DNA of 42,965 nucleotides from Methanosarcinales archaeon (lineage in GTDB: Archaea; Halobacteriota; Syntropharchaeia; Alkanophagales; Methanospirareceae), in the NCBI GenBank assembly GCA_030611585.1, contig JAUWPM010000007.1:1-42965 (forward strand), given 5' to 3'. Position numbers and translations under genes: made by a program. Shown here in pieces: positions 10,047 to 20,331 of the stretch (the stretch's first letter is position 1; every line of letters begins with the position of its first letter). Below the pieces are notes generated by a model. It saw only the letters and a program-made list of their open reading frames with translations. It searched no databases and was not told the DNA's origin.

Positions 10047-11755
10047 CTTTCCGTTCCTATCATTCCTATAACTCCGCCACCGGGAGGAATCATTGGCAAT
10101 ATCTTATCCTCCTTATCCACGACCATATCAATAACCGCGGGCTTCCCGGACTCGAACGCGTTATGCAATGCGTCTTTCAAATCCTCCGGCTTTTCCACTC
10201 GCTCGCCGTAGCAGCTAAATGCTTCTGCCAGCTTAACAAAATCGGGCGTTACGCCCAAGCCCGTCTGCGAGTACCTCTTTTCGAAGAACAGTTCCTGCCA
10301 CTGCCTTACCATCCCTAAATACCGATTGTCAAAGATGCAGACCACTACGGGAATATCGCTCTCAACGCAGGTCGCCAGGTCCTGACAGGTCATCAGGAAA
10401 CTTCCGTCACCTGCAATGTCCACGACCTTCTTATCCGGTGCCGCGACTTTCGCCCCGATCGCTGCGGGAAATCCGAATCCCATCGTTCCCAGCCCGCCGG
10501 AGGTTACAAACGTACGTGGTTTCTTCGTCATGTAATAATGTGCGGCAAACATCTGACACTGTCCCACTTCCGTTGTAATTATCGTATCATCATCTAAGAT
10601 TCGATTCAGCTCTTTTATTAACATATCTGATTGAGACGTTCCCTCTCTTCTGACGTCTTTTATACACTCTTCACACGCCGAGTGCATCTTTCTTATCCGC
10701 TGCACCCACACGTTCTCGTTAGTACCCGCGGTTCTTTTCTTCTTCTCCAGCCATTTGATTATATCAGCAAGCGCAAGCTTTACATCCCCCACAATCGGTA
10801 TATCCACCTGCACGTTCTTGTTTATCTCAGCCGCGTCTATGTCTACGTGTATCAACGTTGCGTCGGGAGCAAACTGGTCCAATTGCCATCCTGTTAACCG
10901 ATCGCTGAACCGCGTTCCCACGGCAAGCAGTGCATCGCATTCATTAATCGCCCTGTTCGCATAGATGCGTCCGTGCATTCCAGCCATACCCAGGGAGAAC
11001 GGATGACCCTCTGGAATAGCGCCTTTGCCCATAAGCGTTGTTACTACGGGAGCACCGAGGAATTCCGCCAAATGACGCAGCTCTTCCGCGGCATCCGCGC
11101 TGATAATACCTCCGCCTGCTAATATCAGCGGTCTCTCAGCGTTTACTAAAGCCTCAACCGCTTTCTTTATCTGTATCTGATTTGGTTTTATGTTCGGCTT
11201 ATAGCCCGCGAAAGTCTCCTTCGGATGCAAATCCACTTCCGCCTTCGTTGCTAAGACGTCCTTTGGCAGGTCAATCAAAACGACCCCTTTCCTTCCGGTA
11301 TTGGCGATATAAAACGCGTTATGAATGACTTTCGGTAAATCTTTCGTTCTCGTTACGAGGAAGTTATATTTCGTGACGGGCATGGTGATGGTGAAGGTGC
11401 TTGCTTCCTGGAATGCGTTGCTTCCTATTGCTGAGGTTGGCACCTGCCCGGTTAGTGCTACTACGGGCACAGAATCCATACTTGCATTCGCCAGTCCTGT
11501 AACGAGGTTCGTGGCACCGGGACCTGAAGTGGCGATACAAACGCCCGTTTTGCCTGAAACACGCGCATAGCCGTCCGCAGCGTGTGCCGCACATTGTTCG
11601 TGCCTCATTAATATATGCCGTACCGCATCCTCCTTATACAGCACTTCGTATAAATCTAATAATACTCCGCCGGGAATTCCAAAGGCTACTTCCACTCCTT
11701 CGTTCTTCAATTCATCCACCACTATTTCCGCACCGCTCAACTTCTCTTTCGCCAT
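10031..11755 (-). CDS. ilvB: Acetolactate synthase large subunit
   Basis: ThDP enzyme; GAEIVVDELKNEGVEVAFGIPGG; GDGSFLMTCQDLATCVESDIPVVVCIFDN. Confidence 0.96.
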   Translation of the reverse strand: MAKEKLSGAEIVVDELKNEGVEVAFGIPGGVLLDLYEVLYKEDAVRHILMRHEQCAAHAADGYARVSGKTGVCIATSGPGATNLVTGLANASMDSVPVVALTGQVPTSAIGSNAFQEASTFTITMPVTKYNFLVTRTKDLPKVIHNAFYIANTGRKGVVLIDLPKDVLATKAEVDLHPKETFAGYKPNIKPNQIQIKKAVEALVNAERPLILAGGGIISADAAEELRHLAEFLGAPVVTTLMGKGAIPEGHPFSLGMAGMHGRIYANRAINECDALLAVGTRFSDRLTGWQLDQFAPDATLIHVDIDAAEINKNVQVDIPIVGDVKLALADIIKWLEKKKRTAGTNENVWVQRIRKMHSACEECIKDVRREGTSQSDMLIKELNRILDDDTIITTEVGQCQMFAAHYYMTKKPRTFVTSGGLGTMGFGFPAAIGAKVAAPDKKVVDIAGDGSFLMTCQDLATCVESDIPVVVCIFDNRYLGMVRQWQELFFEKRYSQTGLGVTPDFVKLAEAFSCYGERVEKPEDLKDALHNAFESGKPAVIDMVVDKEDKILPMIPPGGGVIGMIGTERCTRI

Positions 11756-11872
11756 TTCCCTCTTCCCCTTTCTATGATAGTAACCGTTCTGACAGTTGTG
11801 GGTGAGTATAGTATAGGTTATCCATTTAAATAAACTGATTTAAACACGTAAAAATAAAAGTGTTATGAAGAA

Positions 11873-13144
11873 ATGACGCCACTACTCATATTTCTTCTCG
11901 CTCTGGTCTTCATCCTAATTCTGACCACGAAATTGAAGGTCAATCCTTTTTTGAGTTTGATTAGCGTATCCATATTCGTCGCTCTTTTAGCTGCAAAACC
12001 GTTTGATGGACTGGAATCTATTTTAACTGGTATGGGCCGGGTGATGTACCAGCTTGGGATAATCATCGTTTGCGGCAGTATCATTGGCATGGTCTTGGAC
12101 GGAATTGGCGGGACGTCAGTAATCGCAGATGATATTATACGCCTGTCGCGAAAGCCCGTCTTGGCATTGAATGTACTCGGATTCCTCGTGGCGATCCCGG
12201 TGATGTGCTGCATCTTAGCCTACGTGATCTTCATACCGATCGCACGCGAGATTGCCGCTAAGCAGAAGATACCGATTGGCGTGGTTGCAACATCGCTCAG
12301 TCTCGGTACGCTTGCGTCGTACGAGCTTATCTATCCCGCACCGGGCGTTTATTCCGCGGCAACCGAACTCGGCGTTGTGGGAACAGACATCGTTCTGCTT
12401 GGTATTCTGATTGCGATCCCCACGTCAGTAGCGGGCTATCTGTACGCGAAGCGGTTTTGCCAGCTTGGAGCGGTTCCAACGAGCGTGGTAGAACAGCAAA
12501 GCGAGCGAATAAGCAGATTGCGTGCGTATCCACCAATCGTCGTTCCGTTAGCGCTTATATTTTTGAAGCTCATTGTTCCCATTCCGGTACTCGATTTCCT
12601 GGGCAATCCAAATATCGCACTGTCAATCGGCGTTTTCCTCGCTTTTATCGCGGCTTATGGGTTCGGACGCGAAAAGGTCAACACGTGGACATGGGAAGCG
12701 GTACAAAGAGGCGGTGGGATACTCATGGTTCTGTGCGCCGGCGGTGCGCTGGGCTCTACCTTAGCAATGACCGGCGTGGGTCAAGAGATAGGCGCAATCA
12801 TTATACGATCTGGATTGCCCGCGCTATTCGTCCCCTTTCTGGTTGCCGTTGCCATCCAGAGCGTGCAGGGCTCGCGGCTCGTAACGTTTTTGATCGTTCC
12901 CAGCATAATTATGCCGATTCTGCCTGAACTCGGCTTGCCCCTTGAAATTGCACTGATGTCCATGGCTTCCGGCACGTTCTTAGTATCACATGCGAATGAC
13001 GCATATTTCTGGACGGTGATCGAGCTTGCAGACATGGCTCCGTCTGCGGGGTATCGCTGTTACACAATTGGCGGAATGGTACTCGGGGCAGTGGCTTTGG
13101 TTATGACTGTTTTGGTGTATTTCTCAGGCATATTCGTGGTGTAG
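11873..13144 (+). CDS. GntP-family (gluconate/organic acid) permease
   Basis: Polytopic hydrophobic protein; IGMVLDGIGGTSVIADDIIRLS and SHANDAYFWTVIELADMAPSAGYRCYTIG resemble the GntP family. Confidence 0.8.
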   Translation: MTPLLIFLLALVFILILTTKLKVNPFLSLISVSIFVALLAAKPFDGLESILTGMGRVMYQLGIIIVCGSIIGMVLDGIGGTSVIADDIIRLSRKPVLALNVLGFLVAIPVMCCILAYVIFIPIAREIAAKQKIPIGVVATSLSLGTLASYELIYPAPGVYSAATELGVVGTDIVLLGILIAIPTSVAGYLYAKRFCQLGAVPTSVVEQQSERISRLRAYPPIVVPLALIFLKLIVPIPVLDFLGNPNIALSIGVFLAFIAAYGFGREKVNTWTWEAVQRGGGILMVLCAGGALGSTLAMTGVGQEIGAIIIRSGLPALFVPFLVAVAIQSVQGSRLVTFLIVPSIIMPILPELGLPLEIALMSMASGTFLVSHANDAYFWTVIELADMAPSAGYRCYTIGGMVLGAVALVMTVLVYFSGIFVV

Positions 13145-13179
13145 AAAGATTTTAATGCGATATTTAGCAATTATTAACC

Positions 13180-13788
13180 ATGGTTAGCGTCGTAGTGGAA
13201 AGATATATCAGATTTTGCGAAAGCAGCTTTGGAGGCACACTTATGACTAAAGAAGCTGACGATCTCAGAAAAGAGTTAGTAGGGAAGCGGAAAATTCTTG
13301 ATGTGGGTTGCGGCATAGGTACCTTCGAACAAAGATTACCGGAATTAAATATCATCGGGGTTGATACAGATGAAGAAATGATTAAAGCTGCGAGAGCAAG
13401 AACAACAAATACTTATTGCCTCGCTGACGCAAAACAATTACCCTTTCTCAACGCTTCTTTTGATGCTCTATTCTTTGTTACCTGTTTGGAATTTCTGGAG
13501 GATTATAAAGCTGCAATAGATGAAGCAGTTAGAGTTTTAGAACCGGAGGGGAAATTAGTTGTAATGGCTTTAAATCCGGAATCAGAATATTTCAAAATCC
13601 ATTATTCAAAAGAAGGTTCTTATTTCCGTAGAATGAAACATAAAAACCTTGGAGAAATGGTTGATTACATTGAGCCACGTTTTAATCTTCAAACTCATTA
13701 TTTTTTAGGCGTTGACGGAGAAAAGATCTTCGATACTGAAGATAAAGAGTATGCAAGTTTGTTTATAATAAAAGGTATTAAGAAATAG
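13180..13788 (+). CDS. Class I SAM-dependent methyltransferase
   Basis: ILDVGCGIGTFEQRLPELNIIGVDTDEEMIKAA; DALFFVTCLEFLEDYKAAIDEAVRVLEPEGKLVVMALNP. Confidence 0.88.
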   Translation: MVSVVVERYIRFCESSFGGTLMTKEADDLRKELVGKRKILDVGCGIGTFEQRLPELNIIGVDTDEEMIKAARARTTNTYCLADAKQLPFLNASFDALFFVTCLEFLEDYKAAIDEAVRVLEPEGKLVVMALNPESEYFKIHYSKEGSYFRRMKHKNLGEMVDYIEPRFNLQTHYFLGVDGEKIFDTEDKEYASLFIIKGIKK

Positions 13789-13795
13789 GGATAAG

Positions 13796-14110
13796 ATGAT
13801 AATCGCGGAAATCACGATTGTGCCCATAGGAACAAAAACGCCAAGTGTGAGCAGGTACGTGGCAAAAGCAGTGGATGAACTGAGGAAATTGGGATTGAAC
13901 CCTGAACTTACAGCAATGGGCACGATATTCGAATCGGAAGACATCACATTGATTTTAAAAGCTTTTGAAGCGGTGCACGAATCGGTTTTCGCGCAGGGCG
14001 CGGTACGGGTCGTCACAACCCTGAGGATAGATGAACGGCGGGATAAGGAGGGCAGTATAAAGCAAAAGATGCGTTCTGTAATTTCTGGTCGAGAAAACCC
14101 AAATTGTTGA
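13796..14110 (+). CDS. MTH1187-family thiamine-binding protein
   Basis: MIIAEITIVPIGTKTPSVSRYVAKAVDELRKLGLNPELTAMGTIFE is the family signature. Its last residues lie inside a dispersed repeat. Confidence 0.88.
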   Translation: MIIAEITIVPIGTKTPSVSRYVAKAVDELRKLGLNPELTAMGTIFESEDITLILKAFEAVHESVFAQGAVRVVTTLRIDERRDKEGSIKQKMRSVISGRENPNC

Positions 14111-14275
14111 CACTGATTAACGCTTGTGGGCTCCGCCCACATTCCCGCAAGTCCAGAAAGGGCTTAATTAACACAGATGATAAGAATCAACACGGGTAAA
14201 CAAAAATAAATCCGTGTAAATCAGTGTTAATCTGTGTCTTAAACAGAATTATGGCAGTTATACTTGATATACAAT
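14091..14275 (+). repeat. ACACAGATT repeat family, copy b, containing a 51-bp nested hairpin insert
   Basis: GAGAAAACCCAAATTGTTGACACTGATTAAC...ACAGATGATAAG...AATAAATCCGTGTAAATCAGTGTTAATCTGTGTCTTAAACAGAATTATGGCAGTTATACTTGATATAC. It is the inverted counterpart of 15852-16018. Confidence 0.85.
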
Positions 14276-14361
14276 AAAAAATATAGACAAAGCCGGTAAC
14301 ATCGTACCGCTATGGAGTAATTGTGATTTTGGTGCCAAAAACGATTGTGAGGCAGGCCTCG

Positions 14362-15843
14362 TCATTGATGCAGATTCCCGTCCTCATTCAATACCCTCAG
14401 CATCTCCACAACTGAGAATGCAGCGCGCGTTATGCCCATGCTCCGACTATCAGTATCCGTACCCGCAAGATACAGGTTCTTGATAGGCGTGCGAATATCA
14501 GCGATTTTCCCGTCAATCGTAACCGCCGCTTTTTCCGGTATCGTAATTTGTTCATGCTGCAGCTCAATGTGCTTTTCGATTTTCGGGATAGCGCGGTAGA
14601 TCGTTTCGTATGCCTTCTTCGTCTCTGATTGTTCAGATTTGTTCTCATCAATCACAAACCCAAATCCCACGAGCTGCTTATCCTTTGGCGCAAGTGATGA
14701 GTCGTAATTGCTGATTGGGATTGCCCAGTACGGATTATCCCTAAACCATACTTCGGAACCAATGTAGTTAAAAGCGTCCAGTTTCTTCTCCAGACCCAAC
14801 CAGATGGCAAGGCTCTTAGCCTGAGCGATTCCATTCAGGTCTTCTACATACGACTTCGGAAGGTCATCAACGACAGAAGGCAGATTCTTTGCAAAGCCGG
14901 TGTAGATAACCATATCGGCGTAGTAGATTTCGTCTGCCTCGACACCCACCACCCTGCCATTCTCGACAAGAATTCGTTTTACCTCGCTTTCCGTCTTGAT
15001 TTTAACCGTTTTTGGGAGCGAGTAGAGAACTGCGTTGAGCACCGATTTGAGCCCCTTGCGTGGGTATCCATGTGAATTGCTACCCCTCGTTGCTGCAAGC
15101 CCACCAATGTATGTAAGCGGGCTGTAAAGATTGTTACGCTGGATCGAGGATGCAAATGAGCTGTTCAATCTTGCCCTGAGCGATGCATGAAGGTTGGAGG
15201 GTGATAGAGACTGAAGTATGGATTCGGTTTGCTGTGGCTTTTCTATTTTCGCAACCATGGTTTCAAACTGCTCCTGCGTGACGCTGTTCTTGATGAAGTC
15301 GCTGCCTGTCAGAACCCGGTGTGCAGACATCTCCTTCATTGACTTGCCAGACAGAAAGTACGAGATTGTGTTGATAAAATCATACGTGTCTTTTGAGAGT
15401 GTGCGCGGCAGCAAGTCGTACACCGACTGTTTTGAGAGGTCCGTGCCAAAAGTAGAGAGCGTAAGCATTTTGGTAATAGTCGGTGTCAGAACGAGTCGGT
15501 CCTTCTTCGGAAGTACATCGAACGTCACAAATTCCTTTAGATTCGATGGTATCTTGACAAAATCGGTATCTGTTCTTGCATAGTAATACCCGTGATCTTC
15601 AAACACAGGTATATAATCAAAATAAGTATCTATAAGCCGCTTTAACGGACCTTCCGTAAGACCCGTGATTGAGTGCGGTCCCGTATCAACCTGAAAACCG
15701 TCTACCGTGTAACTGTTGCAGTTTCCACCAACGTACTGCATCTTTTCAAGTATCAGGACGCTCTTACCGTGCTTTGACAGCGTCAGCGCTGCCAGGATCC
15801 CACTTATCCCCGCGCCGACAACGATGACATCGTACTTTTTCAT
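14362..15843 (-). CDS. NAD(P)/FAD-dependent oxidoreductase (phytoene desaturase-like)
   Basis: KYDVIVVGAGISGILAALTLSKHGKSVLILEKMQYVGGNC dinucleotide-binding motif; C-terminal NLYLAGTDTDSRSMGITRAAFS. Confidence 0.88.
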   Translation of the reverse strand: MKKYDVIVVGAGISGILAALTLSKHGKSVLILEKMQYVGGNCNSYTVDGFQVDTGPHSITGLTEGPLKRLIDTYFDYIPVFEDHGYYYARTDTDFVKIPSNLKEFVTFDVLPKKDRLVLTPTITKMLTLSTFGTDLSKQSVYDLLPRTLSKDTYDFINTISYFLSGKSMKEMSAHRVLTGSDFIKNSVTQEQFETMVAKIEKPQQTESILQSLSPSNLHASLRARLNSSFASSIQRNNLYSPLTYIGGLAATRGSNSHGYPRKGLKSVLNAVLYSLPKTVKIKTESEVKRILVENGRVVGVEADEIYYADMVIYTGFAKNLPSVVDDLPKSYVEDLNGIAQAKSLAIWLGLEKKLDAFNYIGSEVWFRDNPYWAIPISNYDSSLAPKDKQLVGFGFVIDENKSEQSETKKAYETIYRAIPKIEKHIELQHEQITIPEKAAVTIDGKIADIRTPIKNLYLAGTDTDSRSMGITRAAFSVVEMLRVLNEDGNLHQ

Positions 15844-15851
15844 TTTTTTGT

Positions 15852-16018
15852 TGCATATAAAGTATAACTGCCTTCTCTTTAAGACACAGATTTACACTGA
15901 TTTACGCGGATTTATTTAGGTCGAACATTGTTGATTTTCATCATCTGTGTTAATTAAGCCCTTTCAGGGCTTGCGGTGATGTGGGCAGAGCCCACAAGCG
16001 TTAATCTGTGTCTATAAT
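15852..16018 (-). repeat. ACACAGATT repeat family, copy c, with nested hairpin insert
   Basis: Its reverse complement aligns along its length with 14101-14275. The promoter-like end faces the 14362-15843 gene start. Confidence 0.85.
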
Positions 16019-16163
16019 TTATTTCTCTCATTGCTGGTCGTTAGTTATACAAAGGTAGTATCTAATTTGACAACATCATACACAAATATAAAAAAGTTTA
16101 TCCGCAAATGTGACAGTGTCAAATAAGCAAAAAGTGCGGTCTGTAACTTCTGGTTCAGATTAA

Positions 16164-16505
16164 TTATAGACCTCTCCAGCTTTTCTGCTCCATAGCCAAA
16201 AACGCCTGCTGTTCGTCCTGATTCATTATCGTTAGGTCTACCTCGATCTCCGCACCCAGATTCTTTATCGGCTCGCTCACCGAGTTCACAAGATATTGCC
16301 TGATCTGGGCGGGAATACCAGCAAAGGGAAGAGCCATGGTAACCAGAACCTTGCCCTCTTTGACTTTAATATCCTTAACTATCCTTAGGTCAACCAGGGT
16401 GCGGTCAATTGCAGGATGCTTTACCTCTGCTATTGCCTTGCGAGCGTCTTCCTCCGTTATCTCTTTTTCCTTCCAGTTAGCTTTTTTCGCCATGTCTTCT
16501 TTCAC
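16164..16505 (-). CDS. DUF59/MIP18-like protein (resembles the N-terminal domain of Mrp/ApbC)
   Basis: AIAEVKHPAIDRTLVDLRIVKDIKVKEGKVLVTMALPFAGIPAQ. Confidence 0.8.
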   Translation of the reverse strand: MKEDMAKKANWKEKEITEEDARKAIAEVKHPAIDRTLVDLRIVKDIKVKEGKVLVTMALPFAGIPAQIRQYLVNSVSEPIKNLGAEIEVDLTIMNQDEQQAFLAMEQKSWRGL

Positions 16506-16559
16506 CGCTCTTATCCGGTTTTAAATAAACACGCGGTCTAATTATGACATCATCAAATT

Positions 16560-17021
16560 TCAGTAGTTGCCTATCGGTCGCTTCTCCTTCTTATCCACCT
16601 GTATCTCCTCTATCCGTGTATACGGATAATTACCCGTTTCGTCCTTCTCCTCTGCTTTCACCATGTCCCAGATCGTAAGCAGCGCCACCGATAAACCATG
16701 AAGTGCATCCATCTCCACACCGGTTTTCCCCACGGATTTCACGAATACCGACGCTTTTATCTCCGTCTCGCCCACTGCAAATTCAACCTTTACGGTTTCG
16801 ATATTTATCTGGTGGCACATAGGTATTACCTCTGGCGTCTTCTTCACCGCTAATATCGCCGCTATTTCCGCACACTCAAGCACGTTACCTTTTTTGGTAG
16901 TCCCGCCGGTTATCTTCTCCACCGTGCTACGTTTCAATTGTATCCTGCCGGAAGCTACGGCTACGCGCTCGACCTCGCCTTTTTCGCTTATATCTATCAT
17001 ACTCGCGCTGTGCTGCTGCAT
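16560..17021 (-). CDS. moaC: Cyclic pyranopterin monophosphate synthase MoaC
   Basis: MIDISEKGEVERVAVASGRI; IPMCHQINIETVKVEF; KTGVEMDALHGLSVALLTIWDMVKAEEKD. Confidence 0.96.
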   Translation of the reverse strand: MQQHSASMIDISEKGEVERVAVASGRIQLKRSTVEKITGGTTKKGNVLECAEIAAILAVKKTPEVIPMCHQINIETVKVEFAVGETEIKASVFVKSVGKTGVEMDALHGLSVALLTIWDMVKAEEKDETGNYPYTRIEEIQVDKKEKRPIGNY

Positions 17022-17042
17022 TGTTCAGTTACCTCACTCACG

Positions 17043-17270
17043 TCATGGCGGTGGCCAGACGCCGAAATATATCTCCATCCCGATGATCACAACGCCGATA
17101 AAAACGCCTATGAGCAGTATCATCTTCGGGGAGAATTTTACTGCGGATTCTTCAACGTCGTAATAGCGCATCAATCCGGCAGAGGACATGAGCCCACGAT
17201 CTTCTCCTTTGCCTCCCCCGCCTTTCTTATCCGTTTTCTTCGCTTTCTTCGTTCCTTTTCCTTTTACCAT
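17043..17270 (-). CDS. Preprotein translocase Sec61-beta subunit
   Basis: Basic Gly-rich N-terminus, LMSSAGLMRYYDVEESAVKFSPKMILLIGVFIGVVII, single C-terminal TM segment. Confidence 0.92.
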   Translation of the reverse strand: MVKGKGTKKAKKTDKKGGGGKGEDRGLMSSAGLMRYYDVEESAVKFSPKMILLIGVFIGVVIIGMEIYFGVWPPP

Positions 17271-17308
17271 AGCCGCTCTCCTATTACATTATACTCTTAC
17301 CTTACCGT

Positions 17309-19756
17309 TTACTCTTTAATTATCCTCACTTTCGTGCCGTTAACGTCAAGAATATCTTCATCGTTTTCGATTTTGCTAATATCGTTACAGAACTCTACCT
17401 TCGTCGCCGTTGCATTCTCCATATCTCCCGTATCCAAATCCTCCACGTAGATCTCCAGTTTACCCAACGGTGCATTTAGCGGGATACCATGCTCAGATTT
17501 GTATCTTCTGACGGCTCGGGTAATATCCGCGATTAAGTCACCTTCCATCTCTGCTTCTGCATTGATCATATCCTGCTTTACCTCCGGCCAGTGCTCTTTA
17601 TGCACGCTCTTTCCCGGTTCGACGTAGGAATACATCTCCTCGGCGTAAAAGGGAATGAACGGTGCAAGCAATTTAGAAAGCGTCTTTAGCGTCTCGTACA
17701 ACACATATTTGGCGGATTCCTTTCCTTCATCGCCCGAACGGCCGTACAACCGCGACTTCACCAGTTCAATGTAATCGTCCGCAAGCACGTTCCATGCAAA
17801 TATGCGTATGTCCTTCATCGCCTCGTCGAACTTGTAGTTCTCCATTGCGTCCGTTACCGACAGGACGAGCTTGTTCAGTTTCGAGAGCAGCCATTTATCA
17901 ACGACGCGTAGATTTACCGCCGAGCCTTCTTCGTATTGGTACTCGGATAAGTGCAGCATAGCGAATCGGAGAATGCTCCATAGCTTTTGCATGAATTTAC
18001 TCGCGGCTACGATGTCCTTCCACCTGAATTGTACGTCCGAGCCCACTGCACCGCCAATTGCCGCCCACTGACGGAATACGTCCGCACCGTGTTCTTGAAT
18101 CACCTTGTCGGGCGAAATGAAGTTATTTCGCGATTTGCTCATCTTATAACCGTCCTCGCCCAGGACCATCCCGTTTATCAAGATCGTGTGCCAGGGTATT
18201 TTTTGGGTAAGCGCGAGCGAGCGAAGAATCGTGTAAAAAGCCCAGGTTCGTATAATGTCGTGCCCCTGTGGTCTGAGTGCAACGGGGAATTCGATTCCCT
18301 TTCCTGACGGCTTCCCGGCATTGAGGTCCCAGCCCGCGACCCAAAGAGCGCTTAGCGAAGAGTCCATCCAGGTATCCAGTACGTCCTGCTCGCCTACAAA
18401 GTCGGTGCCGCCGCAGTTAGCACATGGCGCCTTCGGACTGGTCATCGAGGGATCCACCGGCAGCTCGTCTTCATCTTCGGAGGCAACCTTCACGGCACCA
18501 CAGCGCTTGCAATACCAAATCGGAATAGGCACGCTGAAAATCCGCTGGCGCGAGATGCACCAGTCCCATTCCATAGAGTCAACCCAATTCTTCAGTCGAA
18601 TGGCGAAATGCGCTGGATACCACGTTATCGCCTCGGACGCTTTTATTATATCCTCCTGCATCACGCGCACAAACCACTGCCGCGTAGAAATTATCTCGAT
18701 CGGCGTTTTACAGCGCCAGCAAACACCCACGCTTTGTTGCAGCGGTTCGCGTTTCTTGAGTAACCCCTGGGCATTTAAATCGTCAATTATCCTCTGTTTG
18801 CATTCTGTTACGCTCAGACCCGCATAGCCCCGTGCCACTTCTGTCATTCGCCCTCGTTCGTCTATTGAGGCTATTAAAGGGAGATTATGCAATTTCCACC
18901 AGCGCACGTCCTGCCGATCGCCAAACGTACAGATCATCACCACTCCGGTTCCAAACGCGGGGTCAACGCTTTCATCTTCGTAGACCTTCACGGTATGCTC
19001 GAATATGGGTACGACCAGCTCTTTTCCTGCGATATCCTTGTAGCGCCCGTCATCGGGGTGCACCACCACGGCGACACAGCTCGCAAGCAGTTCCGGTCGT
19101 GTAGTCGCGATCTCGACGTACTCGGCTTCTTGTTCTTCTCCTCCAACCTTCTTAAAAAGTATGTAATTCAAAGAGGCAGCTCGATCTTCATATTCCACCT
19201 CGGCAAAGGCGATTGCGGTCTCGCATCGAGGGCACCAGTTCACCGGATGCTCCGCTTGATAAATCATCCCGTCGTGATACATCTTTAAGAACGAGAGTTG
19301 CGTAAATCGTTTGTAGCGGTCGTCCATCGTAACGAATTCCTTGCTCCAGTCTATGGACATGCCAAGCCGCTGCATCATTCCCTTCATCTGCGCTATGTTC
19401 TCCTGCGTCAGGTCTTTGCACAGCTCTCTAAATTCCTGCTTATCTATCTGACGCTTGGAGATCCCATGCCGCTCCTCTACTTTTACCTCCGTCGGCAGTC
19501 CGTGACAGTCCCAGCCCTGCGGAAACATTACATTGTAACCACGCATTCGCTTGTACCGTGCGAGAAAATCAATGTAACACCAGTTTAAGGCGTTACCTAC
19601 GTGGAAATCGCCGGTGGGGTACGGTGGTGGCGTATCAATAACATACGGCGGCTTATCCGAGGCTGCATCGAAATAATAGAGTGATTCGTCCCAGCTCTCC
19701 AGCCACTTCTTCTCAACGATCTCCGGTTTGTATTTCTTTTCCATTTTCATGTTCAT
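17309..19756 (-). CDS. valS: Valyl-tRNA synthetase
   Basis: Class I aa[60 protein letters not shown]; archaeal ValRS-type zinc fingers. Confidence 0.9.
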   Translation of the reverse strand: MNMKMEKKYKPEIVEKKWLESWDESLYYFDAASDKPPYVIDTPPPYPTGDFHVGNALNWCYIDFLARYKRMRGYNVMFPQGWDCHGLPTEVKVEERHGISKRQIDKQEFRELCKDLTQENIAQMKGMMQRLGMSIDWSKEFVTMDDRYKRFTQLSFLKMYHDGMIYQAEHPVNWCPRCETAIAFAEVEYEDRAASLNYILFKKVGGEEQEAEYVEIATTRPELLASCVAVVVHPDDGRYKDIAGKELVVPIFEHTVKVYEDESVDPAFGTGVVMICTFGDRQDVRWWKLHNLPLIASIDERGRMTEVARGYAGLSVTECKQRIIDDLNAQGLLKKREPLQQSVGVCWRCKTPIEIISTRQWFVRVMQEDIIKASEAITWYPAHFAIRLKNWVDSMEWDWCISRQRIFSVPIPIWYCKRCGAVKVASEDEDELPVDPSMTSPKAPCANCGGTDFVGEQDVLDTWMDSSLSALWVAGWDLNAGKPSGKGIEFPVALRPQGHDIIRTWAFYTILRSLALTQKIPWHTILINGMVLGEDGYKMSKSRNNFISPDKVIQEHGADVFRQWAAIGGAVGSDVQFRWKDIVAASKFMQKLWSILRFAMLHLSEYQYEEGSAVNLRVVDKWLLSKLNKLVLSVTDAMENYKFDEAMKDIRIFAWNVLADDYIELVKSRLYGRSGDEGKESAKYVLYETLKTLSKLLAPFIPFYAEEMYSYVEPGKSVHKEHWPEVKQDMINAEAEMEGDLIADITRAVRRYKSEHGIPLNAPLGKLEIYVEDLDTGDMENATATKVEFCNDISKIENDEDILDVNGTKVRIIKE

Positions 19757-19902
19757 GCGCTCTTTGGTTCCCCGCTATTACGTACGATACGATAAGATTA
19801 CTTTATGTGCTTTAATTTTAAATTCTTTAAAATAATATCAATGTTCAGGATTTTAGGCCCGCGATTTTGGAACGAACGACTTTGTAGGGTGAGAGACGAA
19901 AA

Positions 19903-20274
19903 ATGCGAAATGAACTCAGTACAACGCAAAAAGAATACAAGCAGTGCATCGTCCTCAGAGAGGACCTGAAGCTGTCGAAGGGTAAAGCAGCAGTGCAAGC
20001 CGCTCATGCTTCTATACTCAGCTACGAACGTGCTCCGGTGCGTGACAGAAGGAACTGGAAAAATCAAGGTCAGAAGAAGGTTGCACTGAGAGTACAGAGC
20101 CTTTCTGAATTATATGAAGTACGGGACGATGCGGAGCGGCTGGGTTTGCCGTGTGCAATCGTAGAAGATGCGGGTCTGACCGAAATCCCGCCGGGAACGG
20201 TGACTGCGTTAGGAATAGGACCTGGACGTGCGGACGAGATAGATAAGGTGACAAAAGATCTGGATTTATTCTGA
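19903..20274 (+). CDS. pth2: Peptidyl-tRNA hydrolase Pth2
   Basis: YKQCIVLREDLKLSKGKAAVQAAHASILSY; GLTEIPPGTVTALGIGPGRADEIDKVTKDLDLF. Confidence 0.95.
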   Translation: MRNELSTTQKEYKQCIVLREDLKLSKGKAAVQAAHASILSYERAPVRDRRNWKNQGQKKVALRVQSLSELYEVRDDAERLGLPCAIVEDAGLTEIPPGTVTALGIGPGRADEIDKVTKDLDLF

Positions 20275-20331
20275 CAAACCTTTTTTTCTAAAAAGAAAAA
20301 GTGCTTTTTTGAAGAACGGGGAGATTACGGC

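Noticed and set aside
16061-16124. 8-bp inverted repeat ATTTGACA...TGTCAAAT as possible mobile-element ends
   Set aside because: Too short and lacks an enclosed gene or target duplication. Noted only as context for the oxidoreductase cassette.
18255-18827. Long antisense ORFs such as 18255-18827 (+), 38721-39431 (-) and 40897-41721 (-)
   Set aside because: They lie opposite strongly supported genes (valS, thermosome, dnaK) and their translations are low-complexity or have no recognisable domains. These are shadow ORFs.
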